The position numbers and the translations under genes are program-made. Positions 11,563 to 22,745 of a stretch of 64,000 nt of DNA are shown here, piece by piece (the first letter of the stretch is position 1; every line of letters begins with the position of its first letter). The stretch covers positions 1,940,001 to 2,004,000 of the forward strand of contig BSBM01000764.1 of NCBI GenBank assembly GCA_027924585.1, given 5' to 3'. A model generated the notes under the pieces. That model ran no database searches, was not told where the DNA came from, and saw nothing but the letters and a program-made list of their open reading frames with translations. The DNA comes from Larix kaempferi (lineage: Eukaryota > Streptophyta > Pinopsida > Pinales > Pinaceae).

Positions 11563-13142
11563 TTATGCAAAGTATTGCTTCAAGGCAAGGCGGTTGAGAG
11601 GGAGATTTACTTCCTCCCCTTGCAGGTCTTTAAATTTATAGGTTGACGGGCCAAGCTTTTCAAAAATTTGGTAAGGGCCAACTCATAGGTGTTGAAACTT
11701 TGCGTGCATTCCCTTACCTTCATGTTGGTGATTCCATTTGAGAACTAAGTCACCTACTTCGAAATTTCTTTTACCAGACTTCCTTTTATCGAACCATCTT
11801 TTGACTATGTCTTGGTGGTAATGAAATTGGTCTTTGGCTTTTTGCCTTGACTCTTCAATTTTTAGCAAGGTATCAATTCTGGATTGTAAGGCTTGACTAC
11901 TAGAACCTTGAGAGGCTTGGGCCAATTGCAAGGATAAGAGTAGAATATTGATAGGGAGGATGGCTTCCTTGCCGTAGACTAGGGTGAACGGGGAACTTCC
12001 TAAGGCATTCTTGGGAGTGACTCTGTCTGCCCATAAGGTGTTTGGGAAAGCTACGTGCTAGCTTCTCTGATTTTTTATCACAGTTTTCTTAAGGATTTGG
12101 ATGAGATTTTTATTGGTAGACTCGGTTAATCCATTCCCTTGGGGATAGTAATTGGTTGAATAATGCAGTTTAATTCCTTTTTCATACATGAATTCATTAA
12201 TTTTTATTGACGAAAAATAAGGTGCATTATCAAAAACTAGGGAAATTGGAACCCCAAACTTGGTTATGATGTTTTCCTCTAGGAAGTTGATGACTGCATC
12301 TTCATTGATTTTACGTAGTGGAACGGCTTCATCCCATCTTGTAAAATATTCTGTGGCGGTTAGAATGTATCGATGCTGCAGTGAGGAGTTTGGGTTTATT
12401 TCTCCAATAATATCTATACCTCATTACTCGAATGGTTTAGAGATGATAACTGGCTGCAAGGGTCCTGCTGCTTTTTGTAATTTTCCAACACTTCTTTAGC
12501 ATATTTCACAATTTCTAGCATAGGCGTGAGCATCCCTGAAAAGAGTGGGCCAATAGTATCCAGCTCAGAGAATTTTGTGAGCTGTAGTATCTCTGGAGTA
12601 ATGTCCCCCAATAGGGCCATCATATAGTTCTTTGACCATGTCATTTGCATCTTCCTTTTCTAAACATCTGAGAAAAATACCATCATAATTCTTCCTGAAG
12701 ATTACTCCTTCAATAATTTGGTATGTTGATGATTTAAGACGGAGAACTTTTCTTTGTTTCGGACTCCAATGCTCTGATAAGTAACCTGACTGTAAATAAT
12801 GCACTAGTTCCCTGTACCAAGACTCCGGAGACATAAAAATTGGACATACATCAATCATGTTCAGTTTGGCATCATTCATCCAATCTAGTTCTTCATCAGC
12901 TGGGTTTTTAGTGAGCAGTTTGCATAAACCTTGACCTTTGATAATAGTGGCTGGTTTGAATTCTAAGTCATACTCTTGAAGAGCCGTGACCCAGTTTCCT
13001 CTTCTTTCTCCCAATTCTTTATGAACGAAAAGAGATCTGACAGCAGGATGAGGAACTATGATTTTAGTTCTGTTTTTTAGAATATATGGCCTGAACTACT
13101 TTACCACTTTGAAAACTGCATATGCTTGCTTATCTACCAAAG
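11563..13142 (-). pseudogene. E1 RNase H end and integrase
   Basis: Continues E1 pol after the E2 insertion. 13142-13020 encodes the end of the gypsy RNase H domain (KQAYAVFKVVK, then a stop and FRPYI). 13014-12565 encodes the linker and the zinc-binding part of integrase (GGHYSRDTTAHKIL). The catalytic core lies at about 12430-12080, with the Asp, Asp and Glu of the DDE triad visible as GIDIIG, VFDNAPYF and GLTESTN. 11931-11683 gives the C-terminal domain (VGDLVLKWNHQHEGKG), and the frame ends at TAA 11563-11565 after ALKQYFA. Stops occur near 13090, 12425, 12055 and 11683. Integrase would insert the cDNA; this copy cannot make it whole. Confidence 0.88.
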
Positions 13143-13147
13143 GGTAG
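13143..13147. repeat. Target site duplication of E2, left copy
   Basis: GGTAG directly precedes the TGTTAACACCC LTR start and is repeated at 26256-26260 directly after the 3' LTR. This 5-bp duplication is the hallmark of gypsy integration. Confidence 0.95.
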
Positions 13148-13871
13148 TGTTAACACCCAAAAAGTGCTCACTAGCTCATTTCCTTATTCACATGACCCAT
13201 TTGTCCACTTTTCCACCATTTGAGCCTCTAAAGCCACCAAAAGGTCACCAAAAGACCTTAATACACCCCTTTTTCCACTCAAAATGAATATTTTTCCTAA
13301 AAAAGCATAAAAAAACCCTCAAAAAGGGTCCAGAATTCTCAAAAATATTAAAAAGGGAATAAAAATATTCAAAATATTCAAAAAAGGAAAAAGGAGGGAA
13401 ATGGTACCTAAACCATGTTGGCCAATACCATTGGTTTCCTCAAAACCATAATGGTATTCCCCACCACCAAAAACTATAAAAAGGTGGTAGGGGCTCCTCA
13501 CTTTCCATCCATCCATCATCCTATCCTCATGCTGCCAAAATCTCCCATGAGCTTTTGGCCATTGTAGCTACCTTGGAGAAGGGACCTTTGGAGTTTGGAG
13601 CTACTCACCCTTGGAGCTACTAAACAATCTTCACCACTTGGAGGTATTATCATTGCAAGCACTTCCTTGCCCTTATTCTTAATACAAAGTTATTCTTTAT
13701 TCTATTTCTTATTCTTGTTTTCTATAATATTTCCATTGTTTGTTTATTTACTTCACATAGATCCATGTTTAATATAGTTTAGATTAGTTTGTTATTTATT
13801 TCTATTGAAACTGTTGCTACTAGTTAGCAGGTGCCCATTGCACTAAGCTTGGTTGCAAAACCAAGCCAACA
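13148..13871 (+). repeat. E2 5' LTR
   Basis: 724 bp, beginning TGTTAACACCC and ending GCCAACA. It matches the 3' copy at 25533-26255 almost base for base. The TATA box at 13475-13481 divides it into about 330 bp of U3 and 390 bp of R-U5. The small ORF at 13595-13777 is inside the LTR and is not considered a gene. Confidence 0.95.
13475..13481 (+). promoter_or_regulatory. TATA box of E2 5' LTR
   Basis: ACTATAAAAAGG, conserved at 25859-25865 in the 3' LTR. It is the likely promoter for the genomic RNA. Confidence 0.7.
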
Positions 13872-13876
13872 GTTTT

Positions 13877-13895
13877 TGGCAACTCCACTGGATTA
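13877..13895 (+). other. E2 primer binding site
   Basis: TGGCAACTCCACTGGATTA, five bases after the LTR end. It resembles the TGGCGACTC(T/C)GCTGGGGA primer sites seen in Tat/Ogre-like gypsy elements, with several mismatches. The exact tRNA cannot be named with confidence. Confidence 0.6.
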
Positions 13896-14107
13896 GAACT
13901 CCTAGATCTCAAATTTTGCTCATCATCTTAGTTTTTGTTAGTATTAGTCAGTTTAATTCATAGATCTGTCACCCTAGACAGCAAATCCATTGCTATTCTA
14001 GATCTTGGCCCATTCTATTGCCATTAACAGCCCGAAATTTTCAATTTTTGGGTTCGTTTTTCGGCGTTCGTGTACGGATTTCACCTCGTGGCTTTTTGCC
14101 CAACAGT

Positions 14108-14338
14108 CACACGGCTCATCGCGACTTCGCGGCTCTTTTCCGCATGGCTCCCTGCAGCTTCGCGGCCAATTTGCACGCTGCACATCGCGGCTTCACGGCC
14201 ATTTGTCGCGCTGCACATCGCGACTGTGTGATAGAATCCCGTGCTGCACATCGCGGCTTCGCGGCTGAAACCCGCGCTGCCCATCGCGACTGTGTGACAG
14301 AAACTCGTGCAGTCCATTGCGACTGTTCTGCCAAAACC
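14108..14338 (+). repeat. 33-bp tandem array in the E2 leader (seven units)
   Basis: Seven adjacent 33-bp units start at 14108, 14141, 14174, 14207, 14240, 14273 and 14306. The last four are the clearest, with cores CTGCACATCGCGACTGTGTG and CTGCACATCGCGGCTTCGCG. Because 33 is a multiple of three, all frames encode an 11-residue repeat such as AAHRDCVTETR. A related array, about 70-75% identical per unit, lies inverted at 22312-22530. The role is unknown; leader repeats could act in RNA packaging or structure. Confidence 0.88.
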
Positions 14339-14344
14339 CACGAT

Positions 14345-15643
14345 GCAAGTTTTTTCAATTCGGCCAATCCGTTAAAAAATTAATTTTTTGCTGTATTTTC
14401 TGCCCATTTAGCACATTTTACAGTATTAAAATTCCTGCATTTTTTACAGCCATACAAATATTTTACTATTTAGAATGCTCCTTTAAAAAGTCTTTTTAAA
14501 AATTTTCAGAAATTGAAAGAAGGATTTATTTGCATTTTATCTAGATAAAAATTTTACTGTTTACTTACTTGATATTTTGCCCATAGCAAATTTTAAAAGA
14601 AATCCATTTATTTCTTGAAGAATTCATATTATTTGCTTTCCTATTTCAAAGATCCTTTGTTTTTTGAATAGTTTTTGCAAAGCATTTAATTTTAGTTTAA
14701 AATACCACACGTGCATCCACTCAAACACATAATTTAAACTGAGCCTTAAAATCTACCCTAACTTCAACCAACTTTTAACCCCACTTGGGGAACACTTAAA
14801 AGAACTTTGTATCTAGGTAGAATTGGGGGGATAGGTGTTCCAATAACACCCCTTAGTTATTACATTTGAGACATAGCTGTTGTCCATTAGGGAACCAAAA
14901 TCTTCTAGTATTTTTTGGCACGGTCACAACCAGTTTATCAGAGGGCCTCTCCCCTAGGAGGGTTGAAGTCACGAGGATGGTTCTGGAAGCCTGAGTGGAA
15001 TACCGAAATCCATTCAGTAACCGAAGGCTACCATTCGCAGTTCTCAGGATATCCCTGTATGGGGGTATTGCGGTAAAAGGACCAAACGGCAGATTTACCT
15101 TTTCTGAACGTGTCATGAATAGAGTATCCTAGTTGCCATTCTTTAGGATTGATTACCCGGTGTCCCTCCCGGTAGGGGGATATCTAGACGTTGATTCAAC
15201 ACTCAATATATTCTGACTTGGATTTCATCACCTTGCAGAGAATATCATTTGTTGACTCATCATACTTCTAGTTAGGTGTTTGCATGATACAATCCACCTT
15301 TGGTCTAGTAGCACCTCTTTTTTCTAGAAGCTGTTTGACTGTTGGTACTCTGACCACTTTTTGCATACCTCCACTTATTATAGCACAGCTGCTATAATAA
15401 GTGCCTTTTTGAGGTTGATTTTTTTGGCCTAAGAGCCTTTATTTTCACTCCCCTTTTTGCACCCTTGGTTGCATTAGGGTTTCAAGTTTTTTATACATTA
15501 CCATCTTACACTGAAGATTTTTACACAAAAACATTTTTCTCACCATTGAGAATTTTAGACGATCTCATCGTCTTCAGGGCGAACCCCCAGAGTTCAGTCT
15601 ACTTGGATCTCCACGTCACCAACGTCAAGCCTTATCCCTTGAC
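14345..15643 (+). other. E2 5' leader, noncoding
   Basis: Long AT-rich leader between the repeat array and the gag ATG at 15644. Short ORFs (14317-14499, 15465-15647 on plus; 14853-15116 on minus) show no recognised domain. Long leaders are usual in Tat-like elements. Confidence 0.5.
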
Positions 15644-18553
15644 TTGACATGTCAACGGCCAAACATACAGTCATCCGATTCTGACATGCCTCACTTCACA
15701 TCTGATTTTGAGGCAAAATCTGAAAACCCTACTGTGATATTCCCAACCAACCTTATGAATGGAACACAATTCGACCCACTTTTTACTAGTACCATAGGAG
15801 ATACATCCACAAACCCTTCTAATGCAGTGCCATCCATGGCAACAACCACCCCCCTAGGTATGCCTAATATGGGGGACACTCCACCTTTAGGAATGCCCAA
15901 CACAGGACTACCTCCTATTATGGGTATGCCAAACATAGGGGTCACACCCCCTCTCATTACCACAACCCAGATCCCAGGAATCCCTACTACTATTCCTAAT
16001 CCCGGTGTAACCCATGTTGCACTTGGAAGCGCTGGCCCATACCAAACCACAGCAGTTGGAGGACACATACCTTCAATACCTAGCATACCCTTAGGGGCTA
16101 CTGGACCACTACATCATGCCACCATGAATAGTCATGTCCCAGTCATTACGCCACATCCATCTGCTAGTTTACCTTACATGGCGAGTCTGAACTTACCAGA
16201 CTTAGCTAGGCTAACCAACGATCCTATTAGACACGACCCTGCATGGCCTCACATGCCCACCAAACTCCCCTTCGACATCCCTACATTAGAGGGAAAGGCA
16301 GGTGAGGACCCCCAGAACCATATTATGTCCTTCCATCTATGGTGTTCCTCCAATTCCATAGTGGACGAATCTGTCCACCTCCGTCTATTACAGCGCACCT
16401 TCACTGGCTCTGTAGCTAAGTGGTATATCGGGCAGCCCCATGGGACCCATGCCACCTTTACCTCCCTTGCGTCGACCTTCCTGCAGTTCTTTCAGTTACC
16501 TGTCCGCTATGATGTGGGAGTCGAGATCCTACTGTCTTGCAGACAGAACACGGCCACCCACATCATTGACCACATTCATGAGTGGCGTCGACGCTGAAGC
16601 CTCTGCAAAATCAAGTTAGACAACCATATCATCCTAGATTGGTTTCTAAAATCCCTCCTCCCTCTCATTGCCAAGGATGTGGCATTCGAACGACCCCAGT
16701 CTGAAGAAGAGGCCATCCTCAAAGCCCAACAATTTGACCTCATTTACGCCCAGTCGGGTTATCTGTATACCATTATACCAGACACCCCTCGGGGCGATTC
16801 ATCCCAACATGATGCGCCGGGGGCATCCCATGCCACAGATGGCATCGTTGGTCGTATTGCCTCGCATTCCCAACCCTTTTCCATTGCACATCCTAGCCAT
16901 GGCCCCAACCTTTCGCGGGCTACATCTCAATCTGGAGCAACCAATTCATATGCTCCCATGGCACATCACCACCATACCCACGAGCCCTCATGTCCACCTC
17001 AGTGCTTTGTTCATACACCACCCGCATATGCCCTCCCAGCCGCACGTCAACCAATGTATTACCCATAGCAAGCTGCAGCAGCTAACCCAACACCTCCAAT
17101 AGCTCCGGGTTACCAACAACCCCAGCAGGTAACTGGACCACCTCCAGCCCCACCAGCTTATTATCCACCGCAACCTGCTCCTGCACCTATGGCAAACCAA
17201 AATCTTCCCACTGCTCAAGGGCAAGTGTACACACAACACAATCAGCCCCAACATCAAAACAACCAACGCAACCAGGGTGGACAACAAAACCGTGGAAGAG
17301 GATGTAACCGCGACAACAACCAACAACAACATCAAGGTCCTACACCTCCCAATCCTCCGCATAATAACAACGTTGCTCCTCCCAACCAGAATCTGGATCA
17401 TCATCCCAAGCAGCCTAAAAACAATAACCTCGTAACAAACCACCCTTGTTCTATATGCGGAATCTATGGCCATTACACACATGCTTGCCCACATTTGGAG
17501 CGAGCTCAGCAACTCTGGACTGACGATGCCCATCGTCAAGGGCAAGCGGCTCCTTAGGCACCACCCAACCCTCCACCACCTCAACATCAACCTTTGGTGC
17601 TACAAAACCCGTTTCCAACCCAAGGCATAGTGAACACTCAACCATTAGCTCCCCCTCAGGGCAACGCGCCACCTCAACAAATCACTTATACCGCTCCTGA
17701 TCAACCCATGTTCGATTCAGATACCCACCACTTGCTCATTATGTCATCCACAGATGCCAACCTCCAAACCCACCGGAACCAATATGGCTCCACCCCTGAA
17801 GCCCCTCCCGCCGACAAGAACACTAACGTTCATCCCACGGATCAGACGTTACATATACCTCCGGCTCCACTTGATGGCACTTCTAAAGCACCTCGCTTCC
17901 CACTTCATCGCATCAACAATAATCCCAATGCTCGTGCTGCATCGAATTATAGCATTGTGGATGACTTAGCCCAGTATCCCGCAGCCATGTCTGCTTTAGA
18001 AGTCTTAAAAAACTATCCTTCACAGCGCAAGACTTTGCTCTCTGCCATTGGCACTATTGACCCCAATGATTCACAACTGATGGCATTCGATTCAGACCAG
18101 TCTGAACCACGCTTACCTTCCACTTTAGCATTCCAACTTTCCGTTTTCGTTCGAAATCTTGTCATCCATCGGTGCATTATCGATGAAGGTGCCTCTACAT
18201 GCATTATGTCCACATTCGTTTGGCAGAAGTTGGGATCTCCTACTCTCCAGCAATCCACCATTGCGTTGCGAGCCTACGACAACCATTCGGCTCAACCCCA
18301 AGGTCTCTTAGCTAATGTCCCCGTCAGGCTGGCTGGGAAAACCATGCTCATTGACATAGAGGTCATCAATGCCCAACTTGACTATAACCTCTTACTTGGC
18401 CGCAGCTACATGTATGCCATGCGGGCTGTTGCCTCATCCTTTTTTCGTACCATGATGTTCCCTCATGATGGACGCATGGTCAAGGTCGACCAACTCACCT
18501 ATTACGATCCCAAGGCCCCCGCTGCACCTGAAAATGTTCTCCCTATGGTTTAA
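15644..18553 (+). pseudogene. E2 gag and aspartic protease
   Basis: One continuous frame starting at ATG 15644, with in-frame stops at 16595-16597, 17066-17068, 17555-17557 and 18551-18553. Residues about 1-190 are a Pro/Gly/Thr-rich N-terminus with repeated LGMPN motifs. A Retrotrans_gag-like capsid domain follows (HLRLLQRTFTGSVAKWYIG, then FLQFFQLPV). A Gln/Asn/Pro-rich linker and the zinc knuckle CSICGIYGHYTHACPH lie near 17447-17494. The retropepsin part (18090-18530) has IIDEGASTCIMS in place of the usual DSGAS, so Asp is kept but Ser is Glu, and YNLLLGRSYMYAM as the flap-distal motif. The nearby 37.4-kb copy (E3) also has DEGAS, so Glu may be normal for this family. Confidence 0.88.
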
Positions 18554-19150
18554 CAACCTGTTTGTGGTGCAACTACCTCATTTGTTTCCTCCGTGGGACC
18601 CAGACTTTACTCCGACGCTCCGATGACTTCTACATTCCAATCTATTCCACCACCATCACCGGAGACCCACGTTGCTGACCTGTGTACTCTTTCACACAAT
18701 ACAAAAACACCCGACAATCAACTATCCTTGTTACCTAAACCACCATTGGTCCCTAGTCACATTGGTGTTACACCCATCCACACAATCCCCTTTCTATTTC
18801 CTCCCTCAGACGTAGTAAGCGCTCCGGTTATGGCTACCCTTAGTCTCCCCGGGTTAACATTGGGATTACCCGTGTGGTATATTTCGCCTCCCATTCCCCC
18901 GCCGACACCAAATGTCATCCTGCAACCGGTGCAACCCATTGTCACTTCTACTCAACCACCTCCCGGTATCACTACCCCTTTGTCATCTGCGAATCCCCCT
19001 CCTCTCATCAGGCCCACAACCATACACTGTGGTACCCCCACCCAAAGCAGTTAAACCTCCCCCCGTGTTCCGTGCTCCTCCTAAATGCTCATTGTGTGAT
19101 GAGTTAGGCCATCCAACTCATTAATGTCCATAGTTACCTGCATTAAAGGA
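18554..19150 (+). pseudogene. E2 post-protease Pro-rich linker and zinc knuckle
   Basis: The gag-PR frame continues after the stop at 18553 as a Pro/Thr/Ser-rich stretch up to 19054. After a +1 shift the next frame encodes KCSLCDELGHPTH, a stop and CP at about 19080-19130, which fits CX2CX4HX3-4C. A second CCHC-type knuckle after protease is unusual; in most gypsy elements the knuckle is confined to gag. Confidence 0.65.
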
Positions 19151-19154
19151 ACAC

Positions 19155-20450
19155 ATGCAAATGCTTGACGACGACCCTAACATCCCGGTTGTCAAAATCG
19201 ACTCAAACCCCAAGACTCGTGACAAATCACTGCGTACCAACCACCCTTATGAGATATGTGGTATTTACGGCCATTACTCACATCACTGTCCTGATATCCT
19301 AGATTACAGAGCAGCGTTGTACGAGTTGAATAACGTCGACTTAGAAATATCTCCTCCCCTTATCGAGGAAATCTACCCTCCCATATCATCCTCATCCAGA
19401 GAGATTAACACCGTTTATATGATCTCTTCGACTACTACTACCTCATCAACCGATTTGACCACTCAAAGTTTCCGCAATGATGAGGAGATTCTAGAGGCTC
19501 TTACTACCCCTGATTACCCCTAGGAAGATATGCACCATCGTTCATACTTCCTCCCAGAAGAGACCTCATCCACCACTGCTACCCAATTCGCGGTTGAGTC
19601 CAAAGATTTCCCTCCTACTAAAGTTGGCTGGTTTAAGGATCCTATTCCTACTCTTGATGCCTTTGAGGAAGGTAACATGGCCAATATCTCACCCGTCATC
19701 CACATCGATATCTCTAACCCACCTGGTGCCCTTGAAATCATTACATTAGGAGCCTCCTGCAGTGAGCATGAGATTGGAGAATACAAAAAAATGTTCCATG
19801 AATTTCGTGATGTCTTTGCTTGGTCCTATACCGAAATGCATGGTCTTGACCCTGCCATTATAGAGCACCACATTGACACATGGCCTGATGTCCCCCCCAT
19901 TCGTCAGCAACAACAACCCATTCATCCCCCACCATCTTCCTCCTCAGAAGAAATTAACACCATTTACACGATTTCCACTGGATACCCCTCTATCCGGTCG
20001 GCCCCTGCCATTTATCCCTTTCACACACATGTTCCACTCTGCTATGTCGGTTTTGCCGATGGTGCAAGCCGTTGGTCCCCCAATCTAGCCTCCGCAGCTT
20101 GGGTAATATACTCCCCTTCACATGAGTTGATCCACATCGACGGAGTGTGTTTAGGTGTTGCCACCAACAACCAAGCTGAATATGATGCCGTGACCGGTCT
20201 CTTGGCCGCAGCTCTCCAAATGAGCATACATCAGCTTAACGTTTTCTTGGACTCACAACTCCTTGTTTCCCAGCTGAACAATGATTACCAGGTATGCGAT
20301 CCCTGTCTTTTCAGAAAATTTTTGCGCACTAAACAAATGATTCGATAGTTTGAATCCATTTCATTCACACATGTCCCAAGAAACCTCAATAGTGTAACAG
20401 ACCATATGGCCAACAACGTACTTGACTGGCACACCAATCAAATCATTTAA
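19155..20450 (+). pseudogene. E2 third zinc knuckle, RT remnant and archaeal-type RNase H
   Basis: Frame 19155-20450 with stops at 19520-19522 and 20346-20348. ICGIYGHYSHHCPD (about 19252-19295) is a third knuckle. 19780-19905 encodes the RT N-terminal region (FHEFRDVFAWSYTEMHGLDP, IIEHHIDTWP), but at about 19905 the RT core stops and a Gln/Pro/Ser-rich linker follows. From 20040 an RNase H domain appears with all four catalytic acids visible: FADGAS, NQAEYDAV, FLDSQLL and SVTDHMAN. The frame ends at TAA 20448-20450 after LDWHTNQII. No integrase follows. RNase H would degrade the RNA of the RNA-DNA hybrid. Confidence 0.82.
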
Positions 20451-20457
20451 TAAAGAA

Positions 20458-20698
20458 AATGCATCCACGTGCATAACATGTGCCTCCATGGGCATATAGC
20501 AAAACAAAATGTGCATCCACGTGCATAACATGTGCCTCCATGGGCATATACAAAAAATCAAAATGTTGCATCCACATGCATAACATGTGCCTCCACGGGC
20601 ATACAGAAAATCAAACATGCCTCCACGGGCGAACAAAAAGACAACAAATACATCCATGTGCATACACGACTATATATCAACATCATATATATATATAT
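20458..20698. repeat. About 55-bp tandem repeats plus (TA)n tract
   Basis: The motif GCATCCACGTGCATAACATG followed by TGCCTCCATGGGCATA recurs about every 54-60 bp from 20458 to about 20665 (three clear copies and a truncated fourth). A TATATATATATA tract follows at about 20683-20696. The array lies between the end of the aRH frame and the 3' end of the antisense gene, so it may sit in that gene's 3' untranslated region. Confidence 0.8.
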
Positions 20699-20900
20699 AC
20701 ATCATAGTATAGTCAAAACATGAAATAGGTGCCCTACGCACCCAATAGACAAAAATACATCAGCCGTACAAAAAAGAGCTTCCCCATATGCTCATCAGCA
20801 TTTGGGGGCAGATACATATGATCTAATCATCACGGTCCCTGGGCTCCTCTGGCGCCTCCTCCATCGACCCTGCCGGATCATGCCGAGCCTGAACTCTCCG

Positions 20901-22199
20901 CTATGCCGACCCCACTGGATCATCTCGTAGACGAATCCTCCTCTCCGCCGGCCCTGCCGGATCATCCCGACCACCATCCCTGTACTCAGCCGCCAACAGC
21001 GTTGCCCTCAGCAGGATCGAGCGCCACTCACGTGGCGCATCGAAACATCACTCGACGATGTCCCGATCTAAGTCTCTCACCCATCCTCTGGGAATCCTGC
21101 TAGAATCATATCCAGTGTCTCTCGGACACTAGCGACAGCATCATCTCGAGGGCCAGCCCCTCGACCACGAACCCCAAATCCTCGACCATGTGGAGGCGGT
21201 ACAGTTGTCGGAGGTGGAGCAACGACCACCGACCGTCCCCTACGAGCCACATAGTCAGCCGGTGGAACAGGACCAACATCTGCACAATGCAAATAAACCA
21301 TCATATACATATCTAACTATAATCATAACCAATAAATCTAGAAACACATGATATAGTAGAGAACAAAACATACCATCTAAACCCCAGGCCTGTCCCTGGG
21401 CTCGAGGCATCTCCGGATCTCCTCGGTAATCCATACCAGCATATGGATAGTCCTCAATCAGCAGAGGGATCTGCTCCCACTGCTCGTACATCTGCTGCGA
21501 GAAGAACCCGTGGATACCACCACCACCAAGAGGCATCATCTGCCCCCACCACACCATCCGCGCCTCGCTCACCAAACCATCACGAATGGGCACCCGTGGT
21601 CGCAAAGTCGGTACTCGCTCAAAGAAAAAAGAACACAGAAAGGAGGCATAGCAAAACTCTCCCCCCTCCCGACTGACCTTGTCCAGATCTCTCCGGACAC
21701 CAGCTAAAAATATCTGACCCCATGCATAATAAGTCCCCCTCAGCACAGAATCCACCATCATCGTTTGTCCCCCTGACAAACGATGTGGCGCTGCGGCACC
21801 CAACACCCGTAGAACACAAGCCCCGACAACACGCATGTCCCACTCTCGCAGTGATCTCAAACTTAGCGTGCTGTTCTGCACAATCGCCCCAGCGACACAG
21901 AAAGTCTCTAGGAGATCCTCCATGTCAACACCTGCCGGGATCCTCGGCAGAAGATCCCCCACCTCCCTTAAGCGAGGTAACCCAGTCAGAAAATAAACAT
22001 CTGTGAGGGTGATCTCCAACCTCTCACCCCCAACAACAAAGGCACCCTCTACAGGTACCCACAAACTCACCAACTTGTTCAGTAGGGGTCCTACTAAACA
22101 CATTGGTGGAATCTGAGTGAACTTTAGCAGTCCACCCACTGCCAAAGCCTGCCGAACCCCCTGATCTGTACGAATCCGGACCATCAAATCTTCCTCCAT
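20901..22199 (-). CDS. Antisense plant-mobile-domain-like gene, three predicted exons
   Basis: Start ATG at 22199 (MEEDLMVRIRTDQ), with an in-frame TGA six bases upstream. Model: exon 1 22199-21374, intron 21373-21280 (GTATG...GCAG), exon 2 21279-21081, intron 21080-21007 (GTGAGA...TGAG), exon 3 21006-20901, giving 376 residues; phases fit at both junctions. Skipping the second intron gives a stop at 21077-21079 and 342 residues. Residues about 40-75 (LVSLWVPVEGAF, LEITLTDVYFLTGLP) match the start of the plant mobile domain (aminotransferase-like, PF10536). The C-terminus is Pro/Arg/Gly-rich, then charged with RDDPAG repeats. A further in-frame run after the TAG at 20901 extends to 20823, so that TAG may be premature. 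Function is unknown; PMD proteins are linked to silencing, and PMD also occurs in transposons. Confidence 0.7.
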
Positions 22200-22311
22200 C
22201 TCTCACTCTCTCCATGACGTCAATGGTCTCCTCAGCATCCTGCCAAAAAACAAAGAAACTTTTAGCACCATAGAAAAAAAAAATTTCAAAAATACCATCG
22301 CGGCTTTTCAA
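22200..22311 (-). other. Probable 5' UTR segment of the antisense gene with splice acceptor
   Basis: TTTTTGGCAG at about 22239-22248 on the minus strand is a good 3' splice site, and CAGGTAACT at about 22618-22626 is a matching donor. Together they suggest an intron in the 5' leader that removes the 33-bp array. The alternative frame starting at 22311 (MKSRDGIFEIF) is probably intron. Confidence 0.45.
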
Positions 22312-22530
22312 TCAAAAGCCGCGATGATCATCGCGGCTTCTATATAAGAACCCGCTATGGACATCGCGGGTATTGGTCAGACAGTCACGATGAACATCGC
22401 GACTATCTCCCCCATACTCGCGATGAAAATCATGACTTTCAAACTGACAATCGCGATGAACATTGCGACTATCAGCCTCAAACCTACGATGTCCATCGCG
22501 GCAAAGGAGCCGAAACCCGCGATAATCCAT
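22312..22530 (-). repeat. 33-bp tandem array, inverted relative to the leader array
   Basis: Six to seven units of 33 bp read on the minus strand, for example one starting CGCGATGTTCATCGTGACTG. Translation gives 11-residue repeats such as SRDVHRDCLTN and SRNVHRDCQFE. Aligned to a leader unit starting CGCGCTGCACATCGCGACTG (14207), about 24 of 33 positions agree. It lies between the TATA box at 22737 and the ATG of the antisense gene. Confidence 0.85.
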
Positions 22531-22736
22531 GTTGGAATGCCAACATGGAATTTCGTGGCCTTCGGGGGCCCGCCGCTAACCAACAAGGACATAATTGAAA
22601 AGGCTAAGGCGAATAGAGTTACCTGAAACTTGCGGAATCGAAAACCAATGGTGAAATATCCCGGAAATCAAGAAAGAGCTCTGACTGCTCTGCCAAACTC
22701 ACACGTAACAATGATAGGTCATATGGGCCCCACGCC

Positions 22737-22745
22737 CTATTTATA
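22737..22745 (-). promoter_or_regulatory. TATA box, candidate antisense promoter
   Basis: Minus strand reads TATAAATAGGGCG, a canonical plant TATA box. It is about 540 bp upstream of the antisense ATG and in the right orientation for that gene, which suggests the gene has its own promoter, independent of the LTR. Confidence 0.55.

Noticed and set aside
13595-13777. Small ORF beginning MELLTLGA, also at 25979-26161
   Set aside because: It lies within both E2 LTRs and is duplicated with them; no sign of coding selection.
14005-14383. Overlapping ORFs on both strands across 14.0-14.4 kb
   Set aside because: They are by-products of the 33-bp repeat array, whose length is a multiple of three and keeps all frames open.
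15644-16597. Pro/Gly-rich secreted or structural host protein
   Set aside because: The same frame runs on into a capsid domain, zinc knuckle and retropepsin inside an LTR-bounded element, so it is gag.
16988-17590. 200-codon minus-strand ORF
   Set aside because: It is the antisense shadow of the Gln/Asn/Pro-rich gag of E2.
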